30,788 bases of DNA from positions 1 through 30,788 of the forward strand of contig CAZUDO010000071.1 of the NCBI GenBank assembly GCA_964618895.1. Reading direction: 5' to 3'. Below the pieces are notes generated by a model. The model was not told the origin of the DNA and did not search any database. It saw only the letters and a program-made list of their open reading frames with translations. Below are positions 7,966-16,494 of the stretch, one piece after another. Each line of letters opens with the position of its first letter. Position 1 is the first letter of the stretch. Made by a program: the position numbers and the translations under genes. Source of the stretch: CAZUDO01 sp964618895. GTDB taxonomy: Bacteria > Desulfobacterota > Binatia > DP-6.

Positions 7966-10900
7966 ATGCGTGTCATGTCCCCGCTCCACCGCCTGACCAT
8001 CGCTCGACCGACCCGGACGGCCCTCGTCGCGGTCCTGCTGCTCCTCGCCCCGGTGGTGAGCCGGGCGCAGAGCGACGTCGCCTCCGGCCTGATTCGCTGC
8101 GGCGACACGCTCGCGCGCCGCATCATCGAGCCGGGAGAGATCGACGAGATCACCTTCCAGGCACAGGGGGAGGAGGTGGTCAGCATCACCGCGATCGGGC
8201 TTCCCTCTCTGGCGGGTTCGCTCGCCGATCTGCGCTGGGCCGTGTACGCGCCCGACGGCCGTCTCGTGCCCACCAGCACCGGCGACAAGGCGTGTGCCGG
8301 ACAGTGCGAAACGCGCCCGCTTCCCGGGAAGGGCACGTTCACGATCCGGGTCTTCGACGCCGACGACGACGGCGCGGGCGACTACCACCTGACGCTCGAG
8401 GCGGTGTCGGCGACGGCCGACGGGGTGCCCAACGGGCCACCGCAACCCACCTGCGCCCGCGTCGTCGCCGGACTCCCGGACGGCACCCGCCCGATCGACC
8501 GCCAGGAGAGCTTGTCCGGGTTCACCCAGGTCCTCGGCGAGACCGACACGTTCACGTTTCCCGCCGATGCCGGCGAAGTGCTCAACATCAAGGTGATGAG
8601 CGTCCTCGGCGATGCCGACACGGGTTTCGATCCGCAGTGGGAGCTGTTCGACCCGAAGGGCCAGCGCGTGCTCAGCGCCACCGGTGCGGCGCACTGCGAG
8701 CACGCGTGCAACACCAAGCCGCTGCCGGGCAACGGCGTATACACCATCAAGGTCTCCGACCGCGGCCACGATGCCCGCGGCGTCTACACCATCCGCGTGC
8801 GGACCGAAGAGCCCCCGCCGACCACGTCGACCACCAGCACGACATTGGAGCCGACGACGACCACGACGACCCTCCCGCCCCGGTGCGGCAACGGGATCCT
8901 GGACGAAGGCGAGGAGTGCGACGGTGGTCCCGGGGAGGCGACGTGTCCGGGCTCGCCGATGGGCGGCTTCGTGACCTGCGCAGCCGCCTGTACGCTCGAC
9001 TACGCGACCTGCACGCTGCCCACGACCACGTCGACCACGAACACGACGCTGCAAGTCACCACCACGACCACGGTCGACGCCACGAGCACGACGACCACCA
9101 CCACCACGATCCTGGCCACGACGACGACGGTCCTCGAGACCACCATCACGACCACGACGCTCGGCACGCCGGTCGAGCCGCCGCTGCCGTTCGAGCTCGG
9201 GATCACGCTGCGCGGCGCCGGGGCGTCACCGGCCGACGCGAGTGCCCTCGGTGCGGCCACCGCGCTGCACGGCGACATGCTGCTCCTCGGGGCGCCGCAT
9301 GACCGTTCCGCGGCGGACGATGCGGGCACGGTGCTGGTGGTGGACGTGGCGGGTGTGCCCGGGGACCCCTCGTTCGGCCAGCGCTTGCAGTCGCTGGTGA
9401 AGCCCGGGACGCCGGCTGCGGGGGATCTCTTCGGCGCAACGGTGGCGAGCGTCGCAGGTGGCGTGGTCGTGGGCGCGCCCGGTGACGGCGACCTGGGCGC
9501 GGCCTATCTCTTCCACGACGACGGGCAGAGGACGGCGTTCCTGCCGCCGACACCGGCGCCGGTCGGGAGTCCGCGCTTCGGGTCCGCTGTGGCCGGGGTC
9601 GGGAGCGAGGTGGCGATCGGGGCCCCTGGTGCGGGGCAGGTGCACGTGTTCGCGGCTGCGGGCGGCCAGCCGCTGCGGACCATCGACAGTCCGGCGGGAC
9701 CTGGATCGGAGTTCGGAGCGGCGCTGGCGGCCTCCGGGGCGACCCTGCTGATCGGTGCGCCCGGGAACGCGCAGCGGGCGGGGCAGGCCTTCCTGGCCGA
9801 CGCCTCGACCGGCGCGGTGGTGATGGAGCTCGTGAGCCCCCACGCGGCGCCCGGCGACGAGTTCGGTGCCGCGGTGGCCGTCGCCGGCACGGAGCTGGTG
9901 GTAGCGGCCCCGGGCAACGGCGCCGGGCGGGTGCTGGTCTTCGATGCCATGACCGGCATGCTGCTACACGACCTGACCGACCCGTTCCCTGCGGCGGGTG
10001 ACCGGTTCGGCGCGGCAATCGCGGTTACGCAAGCGGGTATTCTCGTCGGAGCACCGTCCGACAGCGCGCAGGTTGCGGCCGGCGGTGCCGCGTTCCTGTT
10101 CGATCCAACGAGCGGTGCCTTGCTGAGCGAGTTGCGGCGCCCCGACCCGCAGGCGGGCGCAGGGTTCGGCTCGTCGGTGCTCGGCATCGAGAGCCGGCTC
10201 CTGATCGGTGCGGCGCACGACGACGTGGGCACGGTCGGCGGTGGGGCCGCGTATCTGTTCGGCGCCATGGGCCCCGAGGCCGTCTTCCGGACGCGCCTGT
10301 CGGGGTCCGGGTACGGAACCTCGGTGGCGGCGGCGGGCACCGAACTGATCGTCGGCGCGCCCCGCGGCGGCAACGGGCTGGGGGCGGTGCAGCGTCTCGA
10401 TGGCACGACCGGCGCCGTCGTTGCCACGCTGCAAAGCCCGGCCGGGGCGGCCGGCTTCGGCTTCGCCGTCGCCGCCGCGGGCGATCTGGTGGTCGCCGCC
10501 CCGAACGCGGGCAGCGGGGTCGCCTTCCTCTTCGACGGCAGCGCATTGATGGGCGAGCTCGCCAACCCCGAGCCGGCGGACGGCGATCAGTTCGGCTTCT
10601 CGATCGCCGGCGACGCCCACACCGTGGCCGTCGGTGTGCCGCTCGCCAGCGGCCTCGACACCGGGCGTGTCTACCTGTTCGACGCCCGTACCGGCCTGCG
10701 GACGGTCACACTGCAGAAGTCCACGCCCAGCACGGGTGACTTCTTCGGGGCGGCCGTGGCGATGACGGACGACAAGGTGCTGGTCGGCGCCCCGTTCGAC
10801 GGCGCGGCGGCCCCGAGCGCGGGCGCGGCGTATCTGTTCGACGCCAACACCGCCGTGCTGCTGCGCATGTTCCGGAGCCCGGCGCCGCAGGCGGACGACA

Positions 10901-12066
10901 TGTTCGGCGCGTCGGTGGCGCTGTCGCGCGATCGGGTCGCGATCGGTGTGCCGATGGCGGACACCGGCGTCGCGGATGCCGGGCGGGTGTACGTCTTCGA
11001 GCGTGCCACGGGCAATCTGCTGCTCACGCTCGAGAGTCCGACGCCGCATGCCGGCGACCAGTTCGGCAAGATGGTCGCGCTGACCGACGCACGCGTGGCC
11101 GTGGGCGCACCCCTGGCCGACGGATACGCGGCCGACGCGGGCGCCGTGTTCGTGTTCGACGCCGCGACCGGCGCCGTCCTGGAGACCTTCCTCGATCCCG
11201 CGCAGGGGCAGTTCGACCACTTCGGTGCCGCGCTCTCCCCGACGCCGAACGGCCTCCTGGTGGGCGCGCCCGGCTCGTCGCGGGTCTACTTCTTCGCGGG
11301 CAGTGCGGCGTCGTCCACTCCCGTGGCCCAGGCGGTGTCGCGCAGCCTCCGGCCGCTGGTGCAGGCCCTCAGCAGTCCGCGCTGCGGCAACGGCATCGTC
11401 GAGAGCGGCGAGGTGTGCGACGACGGCAACCAGATGGACTGGGACGACTGCCGGAGCGATTGCCAGGGGACGCGCTGCTGCACGCTCGACGCGCAGAGCA
11501 CCCTGGCCCGCTGCGACGACGGCAATCCCTGCACCCTCGACTCCTTCGACCCCACCACGGGGTGCAGCAACGTTCCCAACGGCACCTGCTGCGACGCCCG
11601 GACGCCGTGTGCGGGCGGCACGTGTCGGGTGTGCTCGGGGTGCTCCTTCTTCCCCTGGGCGTGCTGCGAGCAGGGCTCGATGTGCCTGGCGCGCTCGCCG
11701 GAGTGCGTCGGGACCGAATGCCTGGCGGCGGCGTACTGCGAGTGCGGCGGTGGCCTCGCCTGCGCCGATCAGCCCGTACCCGACAAGGTGACGGCGCTCT
11801 TCGGTGCGGGGTGCGACCGGCTCCGGCTCGAGGAGAGCGTCGTCCCCGACGACACCTCGCCCGGCGTCGCACGGCTGCGCTCGGCCAAGGTCAGCGCGCG
11901 CACGGCGCGGAAGATGATGCAGAAGGCGGCCAAGGCCACCCGCAAGCTCGCCGCGCGCCGTGACCTGTCGCGCGCGTGCGGCCGCGAGCTGCTCGGCAAG
12001 ATCAAGCTGGTGAAGCAGTCGATCCCGAAGAGCCGCCAGCTCCGGCGCTGCGTGCTCGGTCGCTAG
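7966..12066 (+). CDS. Large secreted multidomain protein: two PPC-like domains, 14 FG-GAP-like repeats, Cys-rich modules
   Basis: 1366 residues from ATG 7966 (GGGAG 11 nt upstream; GTG 7948 and ATG 7975 are alternatives). A Sec signal peptide (TALVAVLLLLAPVVSRAQS) is followed by two PPC-like beta-domains (about 8080-8400 and 8450-8800), each ending in a G.GVYTIKV/GTFTIRV strand with a nearby Cys pair. A Thr-rich linker (8812-8880), a DUF4215-like module (CGNGILDEGEECDGG, 8884-9015) and a second Thr-rich linker (9013-9165) come next. The core (about 9235-11300) has 14 repeats of ~45-50 residues with the pattern FGAAVA...LLVGAP...G.AYLFD, which would build two seven-bladed propellers. A second Cys-rich module (CGNGIVESGEVCDDGN, 11383 onward) and a Lys/Arg-rich helical tail finish it. 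Likely extracellular or cell-surface, for adhesion or structural use. It diverges from the sigma/CHAT unit. Confidence 0.87.
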   Translation: MRVMSPLHRLTIARPTRTALVAVLLLLAPVVSRAQSDVASGLIRCGDTLARRIIEPGEIDEITFQAQGEEVVSITAIGLPSLAGSLADLRWAVYAPDGRLVPTSTGDKACAGQCETRPLPGKGTFTIRVFDADDDGAGDYHLTLEAVSATADGVPNGPPQPTCARVVAGLPDGTRPIDRQESLSGFTQVLGETDTFTFPADAGEVLNIKVMSVLGDADTGFDPQWELFDPKGQRVLSATGAAHCEHACNTKPLPGNGVYTIKVSDRGHDARGVYTIRVRTEEPPPTTSTTSTTLEPTTTTTTLPPRCGNGILDEGEECDGGPGEATCPGSPMGGFVTCAAACTLDYATCTLPTTTSTTNTTLQVTTTTTVDATSTTTTTTTILATTTTVLETTITTTTLGTPVEPPLPFELGITLRGAGASPADASALGAATALHGDMLLLGAPHDRSAADDAGTVLVVDVAGVPGDPSFGQRLQSLVKPGTPAAGDLFGATVASVAGGVVVGAPGDGDLGAAYLFHDDGQRTAFLPPTPAPVGSPRFGSAVAGVGSEVAIGAPGAGQVHVFAAAGGQPLRTIDSPAGPGSEFGAALAASGATLLIGAPGNAQRAGQAFLADASTGAVVMELVSPHAAPGDEFGAAVAVAGTELVVAAPGNGAGRVLVFDAMTGMLLHDLTDPFPAAGDRFGAAIAVTQAGILVGAPSDSAQVAAGGAAFLFDPTSGALLSELRRPDPQAGAGFGSSVLGIESRLLIGAAHDDVGTVGGGAAYLFGAMGPEAVFRTRLSGSGYGTSVAAAGTELIVGAPRGGNGLGAVQRLDGTTGAVVATLQSPAGAAGFGFAVAAAGDLVVAAPNAGSGVAFLFDGSALMGELANPEPADGDQFGFSIAGDAHTVAVGVPLASGLDTGRVYLFDARTGLRTVTLQKSTPSTGDFFGAAVAMTDDKVLVGAPFDGAAAPSAGAAYLFDANTAVLLRMFRSPAPQADDMFGASVALSRDRVAIGVPMADTGVADAGRVYVFERATGNLLLTLESPTPHAGDQFGKMVALTDARVAVGAPLADGYAADAGAVFVFDAATGAVLETFLDPAQGQFDHFGAALSPTPNGLLVGAPGSSRVYFFAGSAASSTPVAQAVSRSLRPLVQALSSPRCGNGIVESGEVCDDGNQMDWDDCRSDCQGTRCCTLDAQSTLARCDDGNPCTLDSFDPTTGCSNVPNGTCCDARTPCAGGTCRVCSGCSFFPWACCEQGSMCLARSPECVGTECLAAAYCECGGGLACADQPVPDKVTALFGAGCDRLRLEESVVPDDTSPGVARLRSAKVSARTARKMMQKAAKATRKLAARRDLSRACGRELLGKIKLVKQSIPKSRQLRRCVLGR
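9013..9165 (+). repeat. Thr-rich low-complexity linker (ACG/ACC codon tract)
   Basis: Within the secreted protein gene, a run of mostly ACG and ACC codons (with Ser, Val, Leu interruptions) encodes about 50 residues that are mainly threonine. A shorter similar tract lies at 8812-8880. Such linkers join extracellular modules and are likely O-glycosylation-type spacers. The DNA is prone to slippage, so length may vary among relatives or be mis-assembled. Confidence 0.8.
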
Positions 12067-12139
12067 AAGGAGACCCGCCGGTTCACGTCCACCATCACCG
12101 CGGAGGTGGCCGGGCATGGCTGGCGGGTTGAGAGGCGCA

Positions 12140-12164
12140 CTGAACTCGTGTAACACGGGTTCAG
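12140..12164. promoter_or_regulatory. Inverted repeat just upstream of vapB, probable TA operator
   Basis: Arms 12140-12150 and 12154-12164 (CTGAACTCGTG / CACGGGTTCAG) are inverted copies matching at 10 of 11 positions around TAA. The right arm ends 3 nt before the vapB ATG at 12168. VapB antitoxins of this type repress their own operon through such palindromes. The operator leaves no room for a usual ribosome site, suggesting a short-leader or leaderless message, or a start further downstream. Confidence 0.6.
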
Positions 12165-12167
12165 TGG

Positions 12168-12410
12168 ATGGCTAATCTCACCATCACGGTCGACGACGAG
12201 ATCCTCAAGCAGGCACGCAAACGCGCCCTGGATCGCGGAGAGAGCGTCAACCAGGTGCTCGCGCGTACGCTCGCGGAGTACGCCCAGCACCAGAACCGGC
12301 ATCGTCGTGCGCTGCGGACGTTCGTCCAGCTCGCGGAGCGGGTCGTAGGGAGGCCCGGGAATCGTCGGGGGGGCCGGGTCTGGACGCGCGCCGACCTGCA
12401 TGAGCGCTGA
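12168..12410 (+). CDS. vapB: VapB-type ribbon-helix-helix antitoxin
   Basis: 80 residues. The N-terminus MANLTITVDDEILKQARKRA followed by GESVNQVLARTLAEYA is a ribbon-helix-helix DNA-binding dimerisation domain. The C-terminal ~35 residues are basic and Pro/Gly-rich, ending RVWTRADLHER, the expected flexible toxin-binding tail. It overlaps vapC by 11 nt (12400-12410), the usual antitoxin-first, translationally coupled arrangement. An inverted repeat directly upstream is the likely autoregulatory site. No Shine-Dalgarno is visible before the ATG. Confidence 0.85.
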   Translation: MANLTITVDDEILKQARKRALDRGESVNQVLARTLAEYAQHQNRHRRALRTFVQLAERVVGRPGNRRGGRVWTRADLHER

Positions 12411-12828
12411 GCGGGTGTTCCTCGACACGAACGTCCTCGTTTACGCCTACGACGAGAGCGAGCCGTCGAAGCGTGACCGGGCACGTTCGCTGCTGGCCGA
12501 GCTGGACGACGCCGTCGTCAGTACGCAGGTGCTCGCCGAATTCTACGTTGCTCTCACGCGATCCAAGGGTGGAGTGAAGCCACCCCTCGCGGCCGCAGAT
12601 GCGGAGGCGGCCCTTGTCGCGTTGACGGATCTGACGGTCGTCCTTCTCGACCACGCGATGATCCTCGCCGGAGTTCGACGGTCGAGACGCCGCCGGATGT
12701 CCCTCTGGGACGCATTGATCCTCGAAGCGTCGCTTGCTGCCAACTGTCGCATCCTGCTTACCGAGGACCTGCAGCACGGCCAGCGGTTCGAGGGCCTCGT
12801 CGTCCAGAACCCGTTCCGGGCGACCTGA
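12400..12828 (+). CDS. vapC: VapC-type PIN-domain ribonuclease toxin
   Basis: 142 residues, typical PIN toxin length. The four acidic metal ligands are visible: Asp9 (VFLDTNVLVYAYD), Glu47 (STQVLAEFY), Asp104 (SLWDALILEAS) and Asp123 (LLTEDLQHGQ). The family cleaves tRNA or rRNA when freed from the antitoxin; the exact target cannot be told here. The start ATG 12400 overlaps the vapB 3' end, ensuring coupled synthesis. All catalytic residues are present, so it should be active. The convergent minus-strand gene begins to end 84 nt downstream. Confidence 0.9.
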   Translation: MSAERVFLDTNVLVYAYDESEPSKRDRARSLLAELDDAVVSTQVLAEFYVALTRSKGGVKPPLAAADAEAALVALTDLTVVLLDHAMILAGVRRSRRRRMSLWDALILEASLAANCRILLTEDLQHGQRFEGLVVQNPFRAT

Positions 12829-12911
12829 AGGTCGCCTGCGCGGGTGACGACTCATCCAGGCAAGGGAGCAGCACACGGACTGGCACCGGCGCGCGCCGGG
12901 GGGGATCGACA

Positions 12912-13328
12912 TCAGGTAGGTCGTCGATCGTCCGTTGGGGGTGGGCCGCCCCAGATGAGTACGTCGGGTCGCGGCCATCCGGCGGGCCGACTGCCCGCAG
13001 TGAGCGCCGGTCCGATGGCGAGGCGGTACTCGTCCCGGCGCCGGCGTGCCTCGCGCGCGGCGAGGCGCCGGAGCGCCGCCATGACGGCGGCCTCGCGCGA
13101 CATCTCGGTCGCCTCCCCGGACGGGTACAGCAGGCGGACCTGCAGGCCCGGCAGCTCCTCGACCCGGAAGCCGACGTGCACCAGGAACTCGCGTGCGACC
13201 TGCAGGTCGGCGGCGCTGGCGCGCACCGTCCCGGTGCGGAGCCAGTCGTCGGCCAGCCGGAGCGCCGCCAGCTCGAACCGCATCTCCACCGGGCGGGGTG
13301 GGCTGTCGAGTATCTCCATCGTCAGCAA
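12912..13328 (-). CDS. Hypothetical protein
   Basis: 138 residues from TTG 13328, favoured because GGGAGG lies about 9 nt before it; ATG 13319 is the alternative, 3 codons on. The sequence is mixed alpha/beta (MEILDSPPRPVEMRFELAAL, EFLVHVGFRVEELPGLQVRL) with a basic helix (AALRRLAAREARRRR) and a Pro-rich tail. There is no signal peptide or membrane segment. I recognise no family. It lies 60 nt after the amidohydrolase on the same strand and is probably co-transcribed with it. The opposite-strand frame here is Arg/Ser-rich and looks like a shadow, which supports this strand. Confidence 0.5.
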   Translation of the reverse strand: MLTMEILDSPPRPVEMRFELAALRLADDWLRTGTVRASAADLQVAREFLVHVGFRVEELPGLQVRLLYPSGEATEMSREAAVMAALRRLAAREARRRRDEYRLAIGPALTAGSRPAGWPRPDVLIWGGPPPTDDRRPT

Positions 13329-13388
13329 CGCGCTCGTCCTCCCGGGGAGGATGACGTTGCACCCGCGGTGGATGTGTCGAGGGCCTTT

Positions 13389-14516
13389 TTAGTGGATCAA
13401 CCCCCAGAAGCGGGCCGCGTTGTCGCACACGATCTTGCGGCGCTCGTCTTCGGGTACGTTGACGAACAGGCTGTCGATGACCCGCCGTGAGTAGGGCCAG
13501 TCGTTGCCGTGGTGCGGGAAGTCCGTCGACCACGCCATGTTGCTGACGCCCACCTGATGCCGCACGGAGACGCCATTGTGGTCGACGATGAAGGTGGCCA
13601 GGCAGTGATCGTGGAAGTACTGGCTCGGCACCTTCGCCACCTTGGTGTTGGTCCAGTGGCGGTTGCGCCAGTAGCGGTCGTCGACCATCTCGAGGAAGTG
13701 CGGAATCCACCCCGCGCCCACCTCGACCAGCGCGAGCCGGAGCTTCGGGAAGCGGTCGAACACGCCCTGGAAGATCATCTCGATCAGGATGGGCATGGTG
13801 TACATGAACGCCGACGCGCCGATGGCCACGCTGCCCTTGTTGGACGCCCCCATTTTGGCCTGCTGCGCGGCCAGCAGCAGGTGGATGCTGACCGGCATGC
13901 CGAGCTGCGCGGCGGCATCCCAGAACGGGTCGTCGTTGGGGGACAGGTTGTCGCCGCCCGACGGCCAGGCCGACAGCGCGACGCCGCGGAAGCCCTCCTT
14001 CTTGGCCCGCTGGAGCTCCTGCACCGAGGTGTCGATGCCGACGTTCGGCGTCTGGAAGATGCCGATCAGACGCTCCGGATCGGGCGCGCAGAAGCCGTCC
14101 TTCAGCCAGCGGTTGTAGGCGCGGATGCCGGCCAGGTGGGCGTCCTTGTCGGTGCTCTTCATGAACGTGAGCATGGCGCGCTGCGGAGGATAGAGCATCT
14201 CGGCGTCGACGCCGTCGGTGTCCATGATCTTCAGGCGCTCGGCGCCGTCGTGGCAGGCGGGATGAATGGTGCTGCCGTAGCGTGCGCCCGTCCACTTGAG
14301 CTCCTCGGGATGGGTGCCGACGCAGGTGACCAGGCCGAGCGGCTCGGGCGTCTTGGCGCCCATGTACAGCCAGGCGTGTCCGCCACCGCCGTCGTCGACC
14401 AGCTTGGGGGCGGTGTCCTGATACTTGCGCTCGAGCCACTTCTCCCACAGATCGGGCGGCTCGACGGTGTGCGAGTCGGCAGAGATGATCGAGTACGAAC
14501 GGGATGCGGTCGCCAT
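13389..14516 (-). CDS. Amidohydrolase_2-family metal-dependent hydrolase (ACMSD-like)
   Basis: 375 residues from ATG 14516, with GGAGG about 9 nt upstream. The N-terminal metal motif is ISADSHTVEP (Asp14, His16, Glu19), which replaces the classic HxH of amidohydrolases in this subfamily. MPVSIHLLL gives a central metal His, and WSTDFPHHGNDWP near residue 330 gives the C-terminal Asp. The family includes decarboxylases and hydrolases of aromatic ring-cleavage products. Related copies are numerous in soil bacteria that degrade aromatics. The actual substrate is not deducible. The downstream hypothetical gene is probably in the same unit; msrA is divergent. Confidence 0.88.
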   Translation of the reverse strand: MATASRSYSIISADSHTVEPPDLWEKWLERKYQDTAPKLVDDGGGGHAWLYMGAKTPEPLGLVTCVGTHPEELKWTGARYGSTIHPACHDGAERLKIMDTDGVDAEMLYPPQRAMLTFMKSTDKDAHLAGIRAYNRWLKDGFCAPDPERLIGIFQTPNVGIDTSVQELQRAKKEGFRGVALSAWPSGGDNLSPNDDPFWDAAAQLGMPVSIHLLLAAQQAKMGASNKGSVAIGASAFMYTMPILIEMIFQGVFDRFPKLRLALVEVGAGWIPHFLEMVDDRYWRNRHWTNTKVAKVPSQYFHDHCLATFIVDHNGVSVRHQVGVSNMAWSTDFPHHGNDWPYSRRVIDSLFVNVPEDERRKIVCDNAARFWGLIH

Positions 14517-14671
14517 TCCGAGATGTCCTCCGTGCGGCGCAGGGCCGAGTGGTGGCCGATGCTTTAGCGCGTTCCTCCAGTCAGGGCGAGGGTGCGAGCA
14601 TCACCCCGCGACCGGCAGGACGCTCACCTGCACGTAGCCGCCGCGGGGGGGAAGCTGGTAGAGGGAAGGGC

Positions 14672-15328
14672 ATGGCGCTCTCCCCCGAACAGGCCTTGCC
14701 CGGGCGCGCCGCGCGCATGCGTGTGGCGACGCGCCACCTCGTGCTGGGGACGCCCCTCGAGCCGCCGTTTCCGCCCGGCATGGAGCTGGCGCTCGTCGGC
14801 ATGGGCTGCTTCTGGGGCGCGGAGCGGACGTTCTGGCAGGCGCCGGGCGTGTACAGCACGGCGGTGGGGTACGCGGCCGGATTCACGCCCAACCCCACCT
14901 ATGAAGAGGTGTGCTCCGGCCGCACCGGGCATGCCGAGGTGATGCGCGTCGTGTTCGATCCCCGCGCCATCACGTACGACGCCCTGCTGCGCATCTTCTG
15001 GGAGAGCCACGATCCCACCCAGGGCATGCGGCAGGGGAACGACGTGGGCACGCAGTACCGCTCCGGTATCTACTGGGACGGCGAGGCGCAGCGCGAGGCG
15101 GCGGAGGCGTCGTGCCGGGCGTATCAGGCGCGCCTCACGGCCGCGGGCCATGGCCCGATCACCACCGAGCTCGTCGCCGCGCCCGAGTTCTACTACGCCG
15201 AGGACTACCACCAGCAGTACCTGGCGAAGAATCCGGGCGGGTACTGCGGGCTCGGGGGGACGGGGGTGAGCTGCCCGGTGGGGTTGGCTACGCCGACGAC
15301 TTCTGTCACTTCTTCGACTTCATCGTGA
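14672..15328 (+). CDS. msrA: Peptide methionine-(S)-S-oxide reductase, cytosolic type
   Basis: 218 residues from ATG 14672, preceded by a purine-rich GAGGGAAGGG; the longer frame to 14504 is Arg/Ser-rich and unlikely. The catalytic motif is GMGCFWGAERTFW (Cys46). Conserved VGYAAGFTPNPTYEEVCSGR, TGHAEVMRVVFDP and EDYHQQYLAKNPGGYCGLGG follow, with C-terminal resolving cysteines in YCGLGGTGVSCP. There is no signal peptide. It repairs oxidised Met using thioredoxin. A second, exported MsrA with a different motif lies at the far end of the window. Its TGA overlaps a small downstream ORF as GTGA (15325-15328). Confidence 0.93.
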   Translation: MALSPEQALPGRAARMRVATRHLVLGTPLEPPFPPGMELALVGMGCFWGAERTFWQAPGVYSTAVGYAAGFTPNPTYEEVCSGRTGHAEVMRVVFDPRAITYDALLRIFWESHDPTQGMRQGNDVGTQYRSGIYWDGEAQREAAEASCRAYQARLTAAGHGPITTELVAAPEFYYAEDYHQQYLAKNPGGYCGLGGTGVSCPVGLATPTTSVTSSTSS

Positions 15329-15528
15329 CGGACGCGTTCACGTCCACGGTCCGACCCTGGGGCGGACACATGTTCGTCGTGATGCCCACGACGCCGACCG
15401 GCAGGAGGCCCACCATCCTCGGAGTCTCGATCTTCCCGGGCGTCGCCGGCCTGTTCATGCTGTATCATCCCGCCAACGTGGTCTTCGGGCGGCGGGTCTA
15501 CTTCACCGACGCGCCGGAGGTCGTGTGA
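15325..15528 (+). CDS. Small hypothetical protein overlapping msrA
   Basis: 67 residues from GTG 15325, overlapping the msrA TGA by 4 nt, the same coupling used by several gene pairs here. The product has one hydrophobic stretch (RPTILGVSIFPGVAGLFMLY) that could be a single membrane helix, then PANVVFGRRVYFTDAPEVV. No family is recognised. Support is the GTGA overlap and the protein-like composition; against it, the frame is short. It ends just before a hairpin shared with the convergent sugar gene. Confidence 0.4.
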   Translation: MTDAFTSTVRPWGGHMFVVMPTTPTGRRPTILGVSIFPGVAGLFMLYHPANVVFGRRVYFTDAPEVV

Positions 15529-15535
15529 GCCAAAC

Positions 15536-15559
15536 GCCCGCGGTCACCGGCCCGCGGGC
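15536..15559. terminator. GC-rich hairpin between convergent genes
   Basis: GCCCGCGG (15536-15543) and CCGCGGGC (15552-15559) pair perfectly over 8 bp around an 8-nt loop. It sits between the small ORF stop (15528, plus) and the SDR gene, whose stop (15544-15546) lies in the loop. There is no T tract. Position suggests a shared transcription terminator. Confidence 0.5.
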
Positions 15560-16494
15560 TCGCGGGCGATCGCCGCGCTCCAGGCCGCGTACGTGCGCTG
15601 CAACCCCTCCGCCAGCGGCGTCCACGGGAACGTACGCAGCAGGGGGTGGACGAGCGGGGCGGCGATGCGCGCGGAACCCCGCGCGCGCTGCTGGTCGAAC
15701 TCGAGCCGCAGGCCGGGACGCACCAGGTCGCGGATGGTCTCGGCGAGGTGCCGCACGGAGCACGTCGCGGGCGGACTCACGTACGCGATCCCTTCGGCGC
15801 CGGCGTCGGCCAGCGTGAGGACGGCGGCGCTGAGGTCCTCGACGTACACGAAGGCGCGCTCCTGCGAGCCGTCGCCCCAGACCTGCAACGCGTCGGCGCT
15901 GGTGCGCGCCTTCACCATGAGCGCCGGGATCACGTGCCCGTCCGCCGCGAACGTATCGTGCGGGCCGTACACCCCGACCGGGCGCACGATCAACAGCGGG
16001 TAGGCACGTTGGCGCGCGGTGGTGAGCCAGACGAGGTCACCGAGCGCCTTGCCGAGGAGATAGCCATCGACGACGGGGGGGCGCGCCAGGGCGGCGACGT
16101 CGCCATCCGGGGGGACGTTGGCGGTGCTGAAGACGACCACCGGGACCGGCGCACGGGCTTGCAGCGCTTCCGCCAACGCGACCGTCATGGCGAGGTTGGC
16201 GGTCAGGATGTCGCCACAGCGCTCCTGGTGCACTTCGACGTTGTGGCAGCGACAGGCCAGATGGAACACGTGGTCGACGCCGTCGACGAGCCGGTGGCAA
16301 AAGGCGGGATCGCGGAGATCCCCGTCGAGCCATTCGACCGGCACGCCGTCGAGCCCGTCGAGCCGGCGGCGTGCGGAGTAGCGCGAGACACGCAGGCGCG
16401 CCCCCGCACGGGCGAGGCGTACCAGGAGCGACCGGCCGATGAACCCCGTCCCGCCCGTCACCAGGACGCGGCGGTCATGCCACGCTACTGGCAC
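15544..16494 (-). CDS. Extended SDR NAD(P)-dependent sugar epimerase/reductase
   Basis: 316 residues from GTG 16494, overlapping the end of gmd by 20 nt; GGAGG lies close upstream. A Rossmann motif VTGGTGFIG (12-20), an acidic WLDGDLRD turn, Ser/Thr at VFSTANV (~123) and the catalytic Tyr145-x-x-x-Lys149 (GYLLGKA) are all present. RPVGVYGPHD and GSQERAFVYVEDLS are usual for NDP-sugar epimerases/reductases. With Gmd and a ColD-like enzyme adjacent, the expected substrate is a GDP-4-keto-(3),6-(di)deoxyhexose. It could be a ColC-type epimerase/reductase or a simple C4 reductase. It does not show the GhrGMVG N-terminus of Fcl, so the exact product is open. Confidence 0.85.
   Translation of the reverse strand: MPVAWHDRRVLVTGGTGFIGRSLLVRLARAGARLRVSRYSARRRLDGLDGVPVEWLDGDLRDPAFCHRLVDGVDHVFHLACRCHNVEVHQERCGDILTANLAMTVALAEALQARAPVPVVVFSTANVPPDGDVAALARPPVVDGYLLGKALGDLVWLTTARQRAYPLLIVRPVGVYGPHDTFAADGHVIPALMVKARTSADALQVWGDGSQERAFVYVEDLSAAVLTLADAGAEGIAYVSPPATCSVRHLAETIRDLVRPGLRLEFDQQRARGSARIAAPLVHPLLRTFPWTPLAEGLQRTYAAWSAAIAREPAGR

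Noticed and set aside
7789..9054. 421-codon minus-strand frame opposite the FG-GAP gene start
   Set aside because: It is the complement of a clearly real secreted protein and is rich in Arg/Gly/Val/Asp with no motif.
9013..9165. Tandem ACC/ACG tract as a possible CRISPR or regulatory repeat
   Set aside because: It is an in-frame Thr-rich linker; no spacer-repeat structure.
9964..12156. 730-codon minus-strand frame
   Set aside because: Antisense of the repeat region; its own apparent periodicity simply mirrors the FG-GAP repeats.
12886..12899. 14-bp palindrome CCGGCGCGCGCCGG after vapC
   Set aside because: Palindromes of only G and C are expected often at this GC content, and it has no loop for a hairpin.
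13509..14567. 352-codon plus-strand frame opposite the amidohydrolase
   Set aside because: Complement of a gene with clear metal motifs; no domain of its own.
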